Positions 25,304 through 36,272 are shown, numbered from the stretch's first letter. The stretch is 64,000 bases of DNA from Poindextera sp963706385 (GCA_963706385.1 OY970153.1:682001-746000); one strand, 5' to 3'. The notes: generated by a model not told the origin, from the sequence alone. Numbers and translations are program-made.

Positions 25304-26086
25304 ATGCGCATCGCCACCTGGAACGTCAATTCGGTCAACGCCCGGCTCGAGACGGTGTTGAAGTGGTTCCGCGAGGCCGTGCCGGACGTGGCCTGCCTGC
25401 AGGAAATCAAGTGCGTCGACGAGAAGTTTCCGCGCGAAGCCTTTGAATCACTTGGCTACAATGTCGCGGTCAACGGCCAGAAGACCTACAATGGCGTCGC
25501 CCTCCTGTCCAAGTCGCCGCTGGAGGACATCCGCCGCGGCCTGCCCGGCGACGACGGCGACGATCACGCCCGCTATCTGGAGGCGGTCGTCTCTGCGGTG
25601 AAGCCGGTGCGAGTGGCCTCGATCTATCTGCCCAACGGCAATCCGGTCGGCGGCGAGAAGTTCGCCTACAAGCTGGCCTGGATGGCGCGGCTGAACGCTC
25701 ATGCGCGCGAACTGCTGGCGCTCGAAGAGCGGCTGGTGCTGGCCGGCGACTACAACGTCATCCCCGAGCCGGCCGACTGCGAGGACCCCGCCGCCTGGGC
25801 CGGCGATGCGCTGTTCCAGCCGGAAACCCGCGCCGCCTTCCGCGGCCTGAAGTGGCTCGGCCTGACCGACGCCTACATGCAGGCCGACGGCGCCCCGGGC
25901 GGTTACACGTTCTGGGACTATCAGGCCGGCGCCTGGCTGCGGAACAATGGAATCCGTATCGACCACGCCCTGCTCTCGCCCCAGGCGGCGGACGTGCTGA
26001 AGGCCTGCGTCATCCATCGCGACGTGCGCGGTTGGGATAAGCCGTCCGACCACGTGCCAGTGGTGATCGAACTGGCGGACGATTGA
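25304..26086 (+). CDS. xth: Exodeoxyribonuclease III
   Basis: AP endonuclease and 3'-5' exonuclease of base-excision repair. The 260-residue product starts MRIATWNVNSVNARLETVL and carries the catalytic Glu in CLQEIKC, the GDYN motif (LAGDYNVIPEP), GIRIDHALL and the terminal SDHVPVVIEL. I chose the ATG at 25304 from the conserved N-terminus; the frame is open 22 codons upstream without support. Confidence 0.96.
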   Translation: MRIATWNVNSVNARLETVLKWFREAVPDVACLQEIKCVDEKFPREAFESLGYNVAVNGQKTYNGVALLSKSPLEDIRRGLPGDDGDDHARYLEAVVSAVKPVRVASIYLPNGNPVGGEKFAYKLAWMARLNAHARELLALEERLVLAGDYNVIPEPADCEDPAAWAGDALFQPETRAAFRGLKWLGLTDAYMQADGAPGGYTFWDYQAGAWLRNNGIRIDHALLSPQAADVLKACVIHRDVRGWDKPSDHVPVVIELADD

Positions 26087-26192
26087 GGCCGGGCGCGCGG
26101 ACCCGCCGAAACACGTCGCACTTGCCGTTCGTCCGGGCGCGGCGCAGGCTCGGGCCGAAAAGCGCCGCGAGGGCGCAACCTGGGAGCTGGAC

Positions 26193-26882
26193 ATGAGCAC
26201 GCTGATCGCGGCCGCGGCTGTATTCCTGCTGCTGCATCTTCTGATTTCCGGCACGCAAGTCCGGGACCGGATCGTGAGGCTGACCGGCGAAGGACCTTAC
26301 ATGGGCCTGTTCTCCCTGGCCTCGATCGCGGCCCTGGTCTGGCTCTGCATCGCCTTTGGCAAGGCCCGCTCCGATCCCGCGAACGTCACCTATTGGACCA
26401 TCAACCAAGCGACCCGCGATCTGGCGGTCGTCCTGGCGCTGATCGGCTTTCTGTTCGCGGTCCCCGGCCTTCTGACCAATACCCCGACCCGGGTGGCCGG
26501 CGGCGCCCTGGTCGACAAGCCCGACTCCGCCAAGGGCATGACCCGGATCACCCGCCATCCCTTCCTGTGGGGCGCGGCGATCTGGGCGCTGGGCCACATG
26601 ATCGCCAACGGCCGCGCGGCCGACCTGATCCTGTTCGGCACGATCTTCGCGCTCTCGCTTCTGGGGACGGCCAGCATCGACGCCAAGCGCCAGCGGGCGC
26701 TGGGCGAGCGCTATTCGATCTTCAAGACCAAGACCTCGAACATCCCGTTCCTCGCCATCGCCCAGGGCCGCCAGTCGTTCAACATCGGCGAGATCTGGTG
26801 GCGGCTGGCCATAGCCCTGGTGGTCTGGGCCGTCGTCCTGATGTTCCACCCCATGCTGTTCGGGGTCCGGCCGCTGGGCTGA
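26193..26882 (+). CDS. NnrU-family integral membrane protein
   Basis: The 229-residue product has about six hydrophobic segments and the NnrU pattern, including RITRHPFLWGAAIWALGHMIANG, which places His and Arg at a membrane surface as in the NnrU/isoprenylcysteine methyltransferase-like fold. NnrU was named from nitrite/nitric oxide reduction loci, but no denitrification genes are near here. It ends 13 bases from the convergent ilvD. Confidence 0.85.
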   Translation: MSTLIAAAAVFLLLHLLISGTQVRDRIVRLTGEGPYMGLFSLASIAALVWLCIAFGKARSDPANVTYWTINQATRDLAVVLALIGFLFAVPGLLTNTPTRVAGGALVDKPDSAKGMTRITRHPFLWGAAIWALGHMIANGRAADLILFGTIFALSLLGTASIDAKRQRALGERYSIFKTKTSNIPFLAIAQGRQSFNIGEIWWRLAIALVVWAVVLMFHPMLFGVRPLG

Positions 26883-26895
26883 GCCCCAACGCGCC

Positions 26896-28632
26896 TCAGA
26901 TGTCGGCGTAGACCTTGCGCTCGCCCTTCATGCCGGGATGGGTCACCGCGCCCAGATGGGCCGGGCCGACCCCCTGCGCGAACTTCCACAGCGCACCAGA
27001 GCCGTAGTCGGTCACCCTGGGCGTCCAGTGGCGCTTGCGGTTCTCCAGCTCGATCGGGTCGACCTCCAGCTCGATGGTTCCGGCGTCGGCGTCGATAGCG
27101 ATGATGTCGCCGTCCTTGACCAGGCCGATCGGACCGCACTCCTGGGCCTCGGGACCGACGTGGCCGACGCACAGGCCCCGCGTGCCGCCCGAGAAGCGGC
27201 CGTCGGTGACCAGGGCGACCTTGTCGCCCCGCCCCTGGCCGGACAGGGCCGCGGTGGTCGACAGCATCTCGCGCATGCCCGGCCCGCCCTTGGGGCCCTC
27301 GTAGCGGATGACCAGCACCTCGCCGTCCTTGTAGTCGCCCGCCTCGACCGCGGCGAAACAGGCCTCCTCGCCGTCGAACACCCGCGCCGGCCCCCGGTGG
27401 GCGCGATGCGAGGTCATGCCGGCGACCTTGACGATCGCGCCGTCGGGGGCCAGCGAGCCCCACAGGCCCACCACCCCGCCAGTCGGCGAGAGCGGATTGG
27501 ACACCGGACGGATCACGTCCTGGTCGTCGCGCCATTTCACGTCGGCCAGGTTTTCGGCCAAGGTCCTGCCGGTGACGGTCATCACGTCGCCGTGGATGTA
27601 GCCGCCTTCCAACAGGGTCTTGAGCAGCACTGGCACGCCGCCGGCCTCGCCCATGTCCTTGGCCACGTAGCGGCCGCCGGGCTTGAGGTCGGCGAGGTAG
27701 GGCGTGCGCCTGAAGATCTCGGCCACGTCGCGCAGCGTGAAGTCGATGCCGCACTCGTGGGCCATGGCCGGCAGATGCAGCCCGCCGTTGGTCGAGCCGC
27801 CGGTCGCGGCCACCACCACGGCGGCGTTCTCGAACGCCTTGCGGGTGCAGATGTCGCGCGGACGGATGTTGTTCTCGATCAGCCGCACCACCGCCTCGCC
27901 GGAGGCCTTGGCGTAGACGTCGCGGCTCTCGTAGGGCGCGGGCAAGGCCGAGGACAGCGGCAAGGCCAGGCCGATCGCCTCGGACACGCAGGCCATGGTG
28001 TTGGCGGTGAACTGGCCGCCGCAGGCGCCGTCGCCGGGACAGGCGTGCCGCTCCAAGTCGCACAGGTCGTCCAGGCTCATCCGCCCGGCCGAATGCATGC
28101 CCACGCCCTCGAACACGTCGACCACGGTCACGTCGCGCCCGTGCCAACGACCGGGCATGATCGAGCCACCGTAGAGGAAGACGCTGGGCACGTTCAGCCG
28201 CAGCATCGCCATCATCATCCCGGGCAGCGACTTGTCGCAGCCGGCCACGCCCACCAGGGCGTCATAGCCGTGGCCGCGGATGGTCAGTTCGACCGAGTCG
28301 GCGATCACTTCGCGGCTGACCAGCGACGAGCGCATGCCCTCGTGGCCCATGGCGATCCCGTCGGTGACGGTGATGGTGCAGAACTCGCGCGGGGTCGCCC
28401 CGGCGGCCTTGACCCCCTCGCTGACCGCATGGGCCTGGCGCATCAGGGCGGTGTTGCAGGGCGCGGCCTCGTTCCAGCAGGAGGCGACGCCGACGAACGG
28501 CTGGCTGATCTCCCGCGTGCCCAGGCCCATGGCGTAGTAGTAGGACCGGTGCGGCGCGCGCGCCGGCCCCTCGGTCACGTGCCGGCTCGGCAGCTTGGAC
28601 TTGTCCCAGGTTCCGTCTGGCTTTCTGGTCAT
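26896..28632 (-). CDS. ilvD: Dihydroxy-acid dehydratase
   Basis: Iron-sulfur dehydratase of branched-chain amino acid synthesis. The 578-residue product contains the cluster-ligand regions SCWNEAAPCN, GVAGCDKSLPGMMMAM and DGACGGQFTANTMACVSEAI, and TDGRFSGGTRGLCVGHV near the C-terminus. I chose the ATG at 28632 with GGAG upstream; an alternative start four codons earlier exists. Confidence 0.96.
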   Translation of the reverse strand: MTRKPDGTWDKSKLPSRHVTEGPARAPHRSYYYAMGLGTREISQPFVGVASCWNEAAPCNTALMRQAHAVSEGVKAAGATPREFCTITVTDGIAMGHEGMRSSLVSREVIADSVELTIRGHGYDALVGVAGCDKSLPGMMMAMLRLNVPSVFLYGGSIMPGRWHGRDVTVVDVFEGVGMHSAGRMSLDDLCDLERHACPGDGACGGQFTANTMACVSEAIGLALPLSSALPAPYESRDVYAKASGEAVVRLIENNIRPRDICTRKAFENAAVVVAATGGSTNGGLHLPAMAHECGIDFTLRDVAEIFRRTPYLADLKPGGRYVAKDMGEAGGVPVLLKTLLEGGYIHGDVMTVTGRTLAENLADVKWRDDQDVIRPVSNPLSPTGGVVGLWGSLAPDGAIVKVAGMTSHRAHRGPARVFDGEEACFAAVEAGDYKDGEVLVIRYEGPKGGPGMREMLSTTAALSGQGRGDKVALVTDGRFSGGTRGLCVGHVGPEAQECGPIGLVKDGDIIAIDADAGTIELEVDPIELENRKRHWTPRVTDYGSGALWKFAQGVGPAHLGAVTHPGMKGERKVYADI

Positions 28633-28717
28633 GACGCGCTCCAAAATCGAGCGTGCATCCCTAGAGCGCGACAGCCGAAAGTGGAAGCCGGTTTCAGCGC
28701 CCGTCGCGCTCCGACCT

Positions 28718-28742
28718 CTTGATCCGGCGGGGCCGGGTCAAG
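28718..28742 (-). terminator. Hairpin downstream of the merR gene
   Basis: CTTGATCCGG and CCGGGTCAAG pair around a 5-base loop, a 10-bp stem with one T-G pairing, 22 bases past the MerR-family stop and before ilvD. There is no T run, so it is terminator-like at best; it could also be a dispersed extragenic repeat. Confidence 0.45.
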
Positions 28743-28763
28743 GATGATCGCCCATCCGCCCGC

Positions 28764-29222
28764 CTAGGTCTGCGCCAGCAAGGCGTCGAGGTCGGCCTTG
28801 ATCGCGGTCAGGTCTTCCAGCGCGGCGGTCAGCCGGCGGCGTTCGAGGTCGGTGAGCTCGGCCGGCGCGCGGCGGAGCTGGGGTTGGACTCCGACCGGCG
28901 CCGCCTCCCCCATCGCCGGGGCGGCTTGGGCGGATTCGGCGGTCGTCTGGGACCCCTCGCCGGCCGCCAGCACGCGCCGAACCCCCTGCTCGCGATGCAG
29001 GCGCTGGACGCCCTTGATGGTGTAGCCCTCGTCGTGCAGCAAGGCGCGCACCCCGCGCAGCACGGCGATGTCCTGCGGCCGGTAGAACCGCCGCCCGCCC
29101 GCCCGCTTCATCGGCCGGATGAACGAGAACCGCGTCTCCCAAAAACGCAGCACGTGCTGGGCCAGGCCCAACTCGTCCGCGGCTTCCGATATGGTGCGAA
29201 ACGCGTCGGGGCCCTTGGTCAA
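28764..29222 (-). CDS. MerR-family transcriptional regulator
   Basis: The 152-residue product has an N-terminal MerR winged helix (FRTISEAADELGLAQHVLRF, GRRFYRPQDIAVLRGVRALL) and a C-terminal part rich in Glu, Ala and Leu that could form a dimer helix. There are no metal-binding cysteines. It follows ihfA by 18 bases, the standard alphaproteobacterial plsX-fabH-ihfA-merR order; its target is unknown. Confidence 0.9.
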   Translation of the reverse strand: MTKGPDAFRTISEAADELGLAQHVLRFWETRFSFIRPMKRAGGRRFYRPQDIAVLRGVRALLHDEGYTIKGVQRLHREQGVRRVLAAGEGSQTTAESAQAAPAMGEAAPVGVQPQLRRAPAELTDLERRRLTAALEDLTAIKADLDALLAQT

Positions 29223-29240
29223 ACGCCGCGTCCCCCTGGC

Positions 29241-29543
29241 CTAGTCGCCCAGCCCCTCATCGACCCGGGCCTTCATCACCTGGGAGGCGCGAAATCCGAT
29301 CACCCGCCGCGGTTCGATCGCGGCCGGCTCGCCGGTCTTGGGATTGCGCCCCATGCGCGCGCGCTTGGCCCGCACCTGGAACACGCCGAACCCGGACAGC
29401 TTGACGATCCGACCCGCCTGCAGCGCCTCGGCGATCAGATCGAGCGTCCGCTCGACAAGGCCGGCGCAGTCCTGCCGCGTCAGGCCGACTTCCTCGTGCA
29501 CGGCCTCGGCGAGGTCCGCGCGGGTCAGCGTCTGGCCCTTCAT
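29241..29543 (-). CDS. ihfA: Integration host factor subunit alpha
   Basis: DNA-bending protein of the HU/IHF family. The 100-residue product starts MKGQTLTRADLAEAVHEEVG and has KLSGFGVFQVRAKRARMGRNPKTGE, with the intercalating Pro of IHF arms. I chose the ATG at 29543. Downstream of fabH, as in related genomes; it could affect many promoters in the genome. Confidence 0.95.
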   Translation of the reverse strand: MKGQTLTRADLAEAVHEEVGLTRQDCAGLVERTLDLIAEALQAGRIVKLSGFGVFQVRAKRARMGRNPKTGEPAAIEPRRVIGFRASQVMKARVDEGLGD

Positions 29544-29628
29544 GCGATGCGCCCCCACATCCTCGTTAAGATATCTGAATGTGAATGCCGCGAAGTGCGC
29601 GTTGAGTCAAAGACTTCGCGCATCCGGT

Positions 29629-30609
29629 TCAGTACCGGACCAGACAGGCGCCCCAGGTCAGCCCGCCGCCCATCGCCTCCAGCAGCAGAAGTTGTCCGCG
29701 CTTGATCCGCCCGTCGGCGATCGCCTCGGCCCAGGCCAACGGTATCGAGGCGGCCGAGGTGTTGGCATGCCGGGCGACGGTGGAGATCACTCGGTCTTCG
29801 GCGATGCCGAGCCGGTGAGCCACCCCGGCGAGAATACGCTGGTTGGCCTGATGTGGAATGAACCAGTCGACCTCCGACAGCGGCGCACCGGCCAGCTTGG
29901 CCGCCGCCTCGACCGCCTCGGAGATGTTGATCACCGCGTGACGGAACACCTGGTTGCCCTGCATCCGCAGATGGCCGACGGTTCCGGTGGTCGACGGCCC
30001 GCCGTCGACATAGAGCAGATCCTGCTTGGTCCCGTCGCAGCGCAGAGCGAAGCTCAACAGGCCGCGATCGGAGAGGTCGCCCCGGCCCTCGCCCGGCTCG
30101 AGCACCACCGCCCCGGCGCCGTCGCCGAACAGGACGCAGGTGCCCCGGTCGGTCCAGTCCATCAGCCGGGTCATGGTCTCCGCGCCGATCACCAGAGCGC
30201 ACTTGGAAAGGCCGCGGGCGACGAACCCATCGGCGACGCTCAAGGCGTAGATGAAGCCGGAACACACCGCCTGGACGTCAAACGCCACGCCGATCGGCGC
30301 GCCGAGCTTGCGCTGCACGATGGCCGCGGTGGCGGGAAAGGTCAGGTCCGGCGTGGTGGTGGCCACGATGATCAGATCGAGATCGGCCGGCGAGCGGCCA
30401 GCCGCCGCCAGCGCCTTCCTGGCCGCCTCGACCGCCAGGTCCGACGCGCCCTGATCGGGCGCGGCGCGGCGCCGCTCACGAATGCCCGTGCGCTCGACGA
30501 TCCATTCGTCGTTGGTGTCGACCACCTTTGAGAGTTCGGCGTTGGTGACGATCTCATCCGGCAGGTAGGCGCCCACCCCGGTCACGACGCTTCGCAGGAC
30601 TGGACTCAC
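29629..30609 (-). CDS. fabH: Beta-ketoacyl-ACP synthase III
   Basis: FabH starts fatty acid synthesis by condensing acyl-CoA with malonyl-ACP. The 326-residue product has the catalytic triad: Cys116 in DVQAVCSGFIYAL, His in FIPHQANQRIL and Asn in ARHANTSAASIPLA. I chose the GTG at 30609, which overlaps the plsX stop (GTGA) and gives the family length. Confidence 0.96.
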   Translation of the reverse strand: MSPVLRSVVTGVGAYLPDEIVTNAELSKVVDTNDEWIVERTGIRERRRAAPDQGASDLAVEAARKALAAAGRSPADLDLIIVATTTPDLTFPATAAIVQRKLGAPIGVAFDVQAVCSGFIYALSVADGFVARGLSKCALVIGAETMTRLMDWTDRGTCVLFGDGAGAVVLEPGEGRGDLSDRGLLSFALRCDGTKQDLLYVDGGPSTTGTVGHLRMQGNQVFRHAVINISEAVEAAAKLAGAPLSEVDWFIPHQANQRILAGVAHRLGIAEDRVISTVARHANTSAASIPLAWAEAIADGRIKRGQLLLLEAMGGGLTWGACLVRY

Positions 30610-31676
30610 TCGCTGTTCTCCGGCGCCGGCGCATCGCCCGGCGATGGTTGCGCCAGCGCAGCGGTCAACTGCTGCAGATTGCGCTGGATTTCCGTGCCGC
30701 ACTCGCTCTGGGCGAGGTCGACCGCGACCCGGATGGCGTTGGCGAAGCCCTTGGCGTCGGCGCCGCCGTGGCTCTTCACCACGACGCCGTTTAGCCCGAG
30801 GAACGGGCCGCCATCAACCGAGCTTGGATCGAGCCGGCTCCGCAGGCGGCGAAACGCCCCCGAGGCGATCAGCGCGCCCAGCCGATCGATCATCGTAGCG
30901 GTCATCGCCGCGCGCAGCTCGGCCAGCACATAGCGGCCGACGCCCTCGGCGGTCTTCAGCGCGACATTGCCGACGAAGCCGTCGGTGACCACCACGTCGG
31001 CCACGCCCTTCGACAGGTCGTCGCCCTCGACGAAGCCCTGATAATTCAATCCCAGGATATGGTTCCGCAGCAGGGCGTCGGCGGCGCGCACAGCGACGCT
31101 GCCCTTCTGCTCCTCACGGCCGTTGCTGAGCAGCGCGATGGTGGGATGTTCGATCTTGTGCAGCGCGCGATGGAACGCCGAGCCCATGATCGCGAACTCG
31201 ACCAGCCGCTCGGCGTCGCAATCGACGTTGGCTCCTACGTCCAGCACCGAACAGGGCCGATCTTGAGTCGGCCACATGCCGACCAGCGCCGGCCGCTTCA
31301 AATCGCCGACCATGCGCAGGATCATCCGGGCGATGGCCACCATGGCGCCGGTGTTGCCGGACGAGACCGCGGCCTGGGCCTCGCCGACGCGAACCGATTC
31401 GATCGCGTTCCACAGGCTGCTGCCCTCGCCGCGCCGCATGGCTTGGGCGGGCTTGTCATCCATGGCGATCATCTTGTCGGTGTGCCGAACCTCGCAGAAC
31501 GAGCGCGCGGCCGGGGCGTGAGCGAACTCAGCCTCGATCCGCGATCGGTCGCCATGCAGCAGAAAGCGCACGCCCCGCGCTCGCCACAGCTCCGCGCCGT
31601 GCGCCACGCCGGGCACGACGACTGGCGGGCCATGGTCGCCGCCCATGGCGTCGATGGAAATTATGGTGTCGGCCAC
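30606..31676 (-). CDS. plsX: Phosphate acyltransferase PlsX
   Basis: PlsX makes acyl-phosphate from acyl-ACP for phospholipid synthesis. The product has SIDAMGGDHGP at the N-terminus, SSGNTGAMVAIARMIL, LLSNGREEQKG and VVTDGFVGNVALKTAEG. I placed the start at the GTG at 31676 (356 residues) because it lies just before the conserved region; a TTG seven codons upstream is possible and would move the GAGGAG ribosome site inside the gene. It is co-transcribed with fabH. Confidence 0.93.
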   Translation of the reverse strand: MADTIISIDAMGGDHGPPVVVPGVAHGAELWRARGVRFLLHGDRSRIEAEFAHAPAARSFCEVRHTDKMIAMDDKPAQAMRRGEGSSLWNAIESVRVGEAQAAVSSGNTGAMVAIARMILRMVGDLKRPALVGMWPTQDRPCSVLDVGANVDCDAERLVEFAIMGSAFHRALHKIEHPTIALLSNGREEQKGSVAVRAADALLRNHILGLNYQGFVEGDDLSKGVADVVVTDGFVGNVALKTAEGVGRYVLAELRAAMTATMIDRLGALIASGAFRRLRSRLDPSSVDGGPFLGLNGVVVKSHGGADAKGFANAIRVAVDLAQSECGTEIQRNLQQLTAALAQPSPGDAPAPENSE

Positions 31677-31725
31677 GGCGGCGCGGGCGCTCCTCAAAAT
31701 CGCTATGCCCGACGCAGGCGCCCGG

Positions 31726-31753
31726 ACGATACATCGACGCCCGGACGATGCAA
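31726..31753 (-). promoter_or_regulatory. Putative plsX promoter overlapped by a 12-base direct repeat
   Basis: On the minus strand TTGCAT (31748-31753) and TATCGT (31726-31731) are 16 bases apart, in the 87-base gap between the DUF177 gene and plsX. The 12-base sequence CGCCCGGACGAT occurs twice, at 31719-31730 and 31738-31749, with a 19-base period; one copy covers the -10 edge and the other the -35 edge. The arrangement looks like a repressor site. No regulator is identified. Confidence 0.5.
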
Positions 31754-31763
31754 ACCCGAGCGT

Positions 31764-32309
31764 CTAGGTCCCGGGATCGGTGTCCTTGAGCTTGAGTAGG
31801 GCCGCGAAGGGTGAGGCCTCGGGCTCCGCCAGCGGCGGCTCGAACACCACCCCGGGCTTGCGCGGGAACGGGTCGATCTCCAGCGCCAGATGCTCGATCA
31901 CATAGCTGCCAAGGTCGATCGTGTCCGATTCGAGGACGTCCGGCGGATCCTCCGCGTCGATGTCGATCTCGACCTCGGCCCGCGGCGGCTCGGCGTGACG
32001 GCTATTTTTGGGCACGGCGCGGACAGTGAATTCGCCCGACAAGGCGGTCGGGAAATCCTCCAGGCTCACGCCGCAGGTCTGGACGATATCGGCTCGCCAT
32101 CGCCCGTCGATTCGCGCCCCGTCGAACCAGCCGGACAGATCCAGATCCGCCTCCAGCCGGTCGAGCCGGACCAGGTCCAACGCCTTGGCGATCGCGCGCC
32201 GCGTCGCCTCGTCCGCCGTCAGGCGCCGGCTCAAAGGCTCGGCCTCGGTGAAACGGGCGATTTCGCCCAGCCGCACGACCACCGGCCAGAGCGAGTCCGC
32301 GCCGCTCAC
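31764..32309 (-). CDS. YceD/DUF177 family protein
   Basis: The family is linked to 23S rRNA accumulation in plants and bacteria. The 181-residue product contains the diagnostic RADIVQTCGVSLEDFPTALS (Cys-containing) and DIDAEDPPDVLESDTIDLGS with YVIEHLALEIDPFPRKPG. I chose the GTG at 32309, which overlaps the upstream stop (GTGA). In many bacteria it precedes rpmF, plsX and fabH; here rpmF is absent from this site. Confidence 0.88.
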   Translation of the reverse strand: MSGADSLWPVVVRLGEIARFTEAEPLSRRLTADEATRRAIAKALDLVRLDRLEADLDLSGWFDGARIDGRWRADIVQTCGVSLEDFPTALSGEFTVRAVPKNSRHAEPPRAEVEIDIDAEDPPDVLESDTIDLGSYVIEHLALEIDPFPRKPGVVFEPPLAEPEASPFAALLKLKDTDPGT

Positions 32310-32839
32310 GCCGCGATCGGCGGCCAGGCCGACCGCCCCTCCAGCAAGGACTCCAACGGCTCGGCCGCCAAAGCCGCAACGCTCCGGCGGACATAGTCGG
32401 CCAGGGCGCCGGCATGGACGTTCTCGCGCCCGGCATAGACGGTGCGGACGATCAGCGCGTCCAGCGCCTCGGCGTCCGGCGCGCCGCTGAAGGCCGCGTC
32501 GAAGTTCTTGACCCGCCCGTAGATCGCCTCGCCAAGCTTGCGCATCTTCTTGCCGACCGAAAGGTCGCCGACCCCCATCTCGCGCAGGGCGTCGTCCAGC
32601 GCGCTGACATAGGCGTCGAACAGGACCTGGGCCGTCTCCGCGGCCTGACCGCCAAGCCCCTTCAGCCGGTGCAGCAGCAGAACCATATGCAGATTGTAGA
32701 GCTCGAACCGGCCCTCGAGCGTGTCGGGCGCGCCAAGCTCCGCATAGAAGGCCGGCTGGCGCGCCTGCGCGGTGACCGCCACATAGAGCTTGCGGCCCGC
32801 GGCCTTGGCCGGATTGGATCGAAAAAGCCGCGCGAACAC
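32306..32839 (-). CDS. Ubiquinol-cytochrome c chaperone family protein
   Basis: Homologue of mitochondrial Cbp3, which assists assembly of cytochrome b of the bc1 complex. The 177-residue product has GRKLYVAVTAQARQPAFYAE and LEGRFELYNLHMVLLLHRLK followed by LSVGKKMRKLGEAIYGRVKNF, matching the family core. It is the first gene of the run that continues into DUF177 and plsX. Confidence 0.9.
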   Translation of the reverse strand: MFARLFRSNPAKAAGRKLYVAVTAQARQPAFYAELGAPDTLEGRFELYNLHMVLLLHRLKGLGGQAAETAQVLFDAYVSALDDALREMGVGDLSVGKKMRKLGEAIYGRVKNFDAAFSGAPDAEALDALIVRTVYAGRENVHAGALADYVRRSVAALAAEPLESLLEGRSAWPPIAA

Positions 32840-32884
32840 GATGGCGCCTCACTTCCGCCGCGCGCCGCGGCTACCTAGGCCATT

Positions 32885-32913
32885 GAACTAAGGGTTCGAG
32901 GACGATAGGTCAA
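32885..32913 (-). promoter_or_regulatory. Tentative promoter of the bc1-chaperone/DUF177 operon
   Basis: On the minus strand TTGACC (32908-32913) and TAGTTC (32885-32890) are 17 bases apart in the divergent gap to bamE, about 46 bases before the chaperone start. The -35 is good and the -10 poor. Confidence 0.35.
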
Positions 32914-32944
32914 AGTCTGCAGCTTTCCAGGTGACACCCCAACG

Positions 32945-33430
32945 ATGATCCGCCGCCTCGCCATCGCCTCCTGCGCCCTCCTCGCCAGCGGGACGCTGAT
33001 TTCCGCCTGCACGCCGTCCGTCTCGTTCCAAGGCTACCAGGCGATCGAAGCCCGTCCGGCCGAGGTCAAGGTCGGCGTCGACACCAAGAACGCCGTGCGC
33101 GCCCGGCTGGGCACTCCCTCGAGCGTCTCGACGTTCGATCCGAACACCTGGTTCTACATCTCGCAGGTCAACCAGCGTCAGGCCTTCTACAGACCCAACA
33201 CCATCCGGCGCGACGTCGTGGCGATCTCGTTCAGCAAGGACGACCAGACCGTGACCAAGGTCGAGACCTTGTCCTTGAAAGACGGGCGGATGATCGCCTT
33301 CAACGGGCGCGAGACGCCGACCCGCGGTCGCCAACTCAGCATTCTCGAGCAGCTGCTGGGCAACCTCGGTCAGGGCCAGCTGAACAACAACCAGGACATC
33401 AACCCCGGCACCCGTCCGGGCGGTCATTAG
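32945..33430 (+). CDS. bamE: Outer membrane protein assembly factor BamE
   Basis: BamE is a lipoprotein of the beta-barrel assembly machine. The 161-residue product has a signal peptide with lipobox ISAC (Cys22) and the SmpA/OmlA fold with KVGVDTKNAVRARLGTPSSV and NTWFYISQVNQRQAFY. The C-terminus has a polar Asn/Gln/Gly tail. Divergent from the bc1 chaperone operon, a conserved alphaproteobacterial arrangement. Confidence 0.93.
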   Translation: MIRRLAIASCALLASGTLISACTPSVSFQGYQAIEARPAEVKVGVDTKNAVRARLGTPSSVSTFDPNTWFYISQVNQRQAFYRPNTIRRDVVAISFSKDDQTVTKVETLSLKDGRMIAFNGRETPTRGRQLSILEQLLGNLGQGQLNNNQDINPGTRPGGH

Positions 33431-33443
33431 AGTGCGCCAGGGG

Positions 33444-33473
33444 CCTATCCCGGTTCGAACGAACCGGGATAGG
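33444..33473. terminator. Strong hairpin between bamE and hppA
   Basis: CCTATCCCGGTTCG is followed, after two bases, by its exact complement CGAACCGGGATAGG; in RNA this folds as a 12-13 bp stem with a small loop. It lies 14 bases past bamE and 21 bases past the convergent hppA stop, so it could serve both. There is no clear T run. Confidence 0.65.
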
Positions 33474-33493
33474 TCCCATCGGTCGCTCGCGAC

Positions 33494-35638
<2,145 letters not shown>

Positions 35639-35819
35639 TTTCAAAGCGCCCCTTCGTGTTCTAGCGCGTTGGCGGCGCAGACTGTGGGTCTGCATTCGGC
35701 CGGACGGCCGCCCCCATTTTGGTTTCCCCGAGAGCGCGCTAGGGGGCGCCCCCGCAAAAGACGGCGGAAAGTGCCAAATGTAGGCTTGCGACGCAACCGC
35801 CAGTGCGGCGGAGGCTGAA

Positions 35820-36272
35820 TTAGGGAACGATGGCCGCCCCATCGGCGTGGCGGGGCGACGCCAGGCGATGGCGCGCCGACTGGCTAAGCACCACCACGGC
35901 CTGGATATTGCCGGGCCCGGCGATGGCGGTGGCTTCGCGGTACATCGCGGCCTTCAGCTTGGCCTCGTCCAGGTAGTTGTAATCGCCCGCCCGCACGAAC
36001 GGCGTGCGATGCGCCGCCCGCACCAGGGCGTCGCGGAAATAGGGTTCCTTGTCGCGCAATGCGAACGAATCGGCTCGCGGCGTCAGAAGAAGCTTCACCG
36101 AGACGAGAACGTAGTTGACGACCTGACCGTCGAACACCAGCGGCAAGGCCGTCGTCGCCAGGGTCACCGTCTGGTCGGGCGGGGGTTGCTTGTCCGCGGC
36201 CGCCGTCACGGACCCGGTGAAGGCGATGACGATGGCGATGAGGACGCTGGCGATCTGGGCGTTGCGACGCAT
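35820..36272 (-). CDS. Secreted or anchored protein of unknown function, FliL-like layout
   Basis: I do not recognise this as a named gene. The 150-residue product has an N-terminal signal or anchor (residues 6-25) and a domain reading VVNYVLVSVKLLLTP, then EPYFRDALVRAAHRTPF and LDEAKLKAAMYREATA with a final beta strand IQAVVVLSQS. This order, strand then P-x-x-RD-A helix then helix then strand, recalls FliL/PomB-type proteins. No flagellar basal body genes adjoin it. It lies 42 bases after thiL. The 181-base gap between it and hppA shows only GC-rich self-complementary runs and no clear promoter. Confidence 0.75.
   Translation of the reverse strand: MRRNAQIASVLIAIVIAFTGSVTAAADKQPPPDQTVTLATTALPLVFDGQVVNYVLVSVKLLLTPRADSFALRDKEPYFRDALVRAAHRTPFVRAGDYNYLDEAKLKAAMYREATAIAGPGNIQAVVVLSQSARHRLASPRHADGAAIVP

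Noticed and set aside
26938..28722. 594-codon plus-strand open frame
   Set aside because: Antisense to ilvD, no recognisable domain, composition typical of a GC-rich shadow.
35690..35770. GC-rich self-complementary runs upstream of hppA as a riboswitch
   Set aside because: They do not form a consistent structure with a known consensus, and similar runs are expected by chance at this GC.
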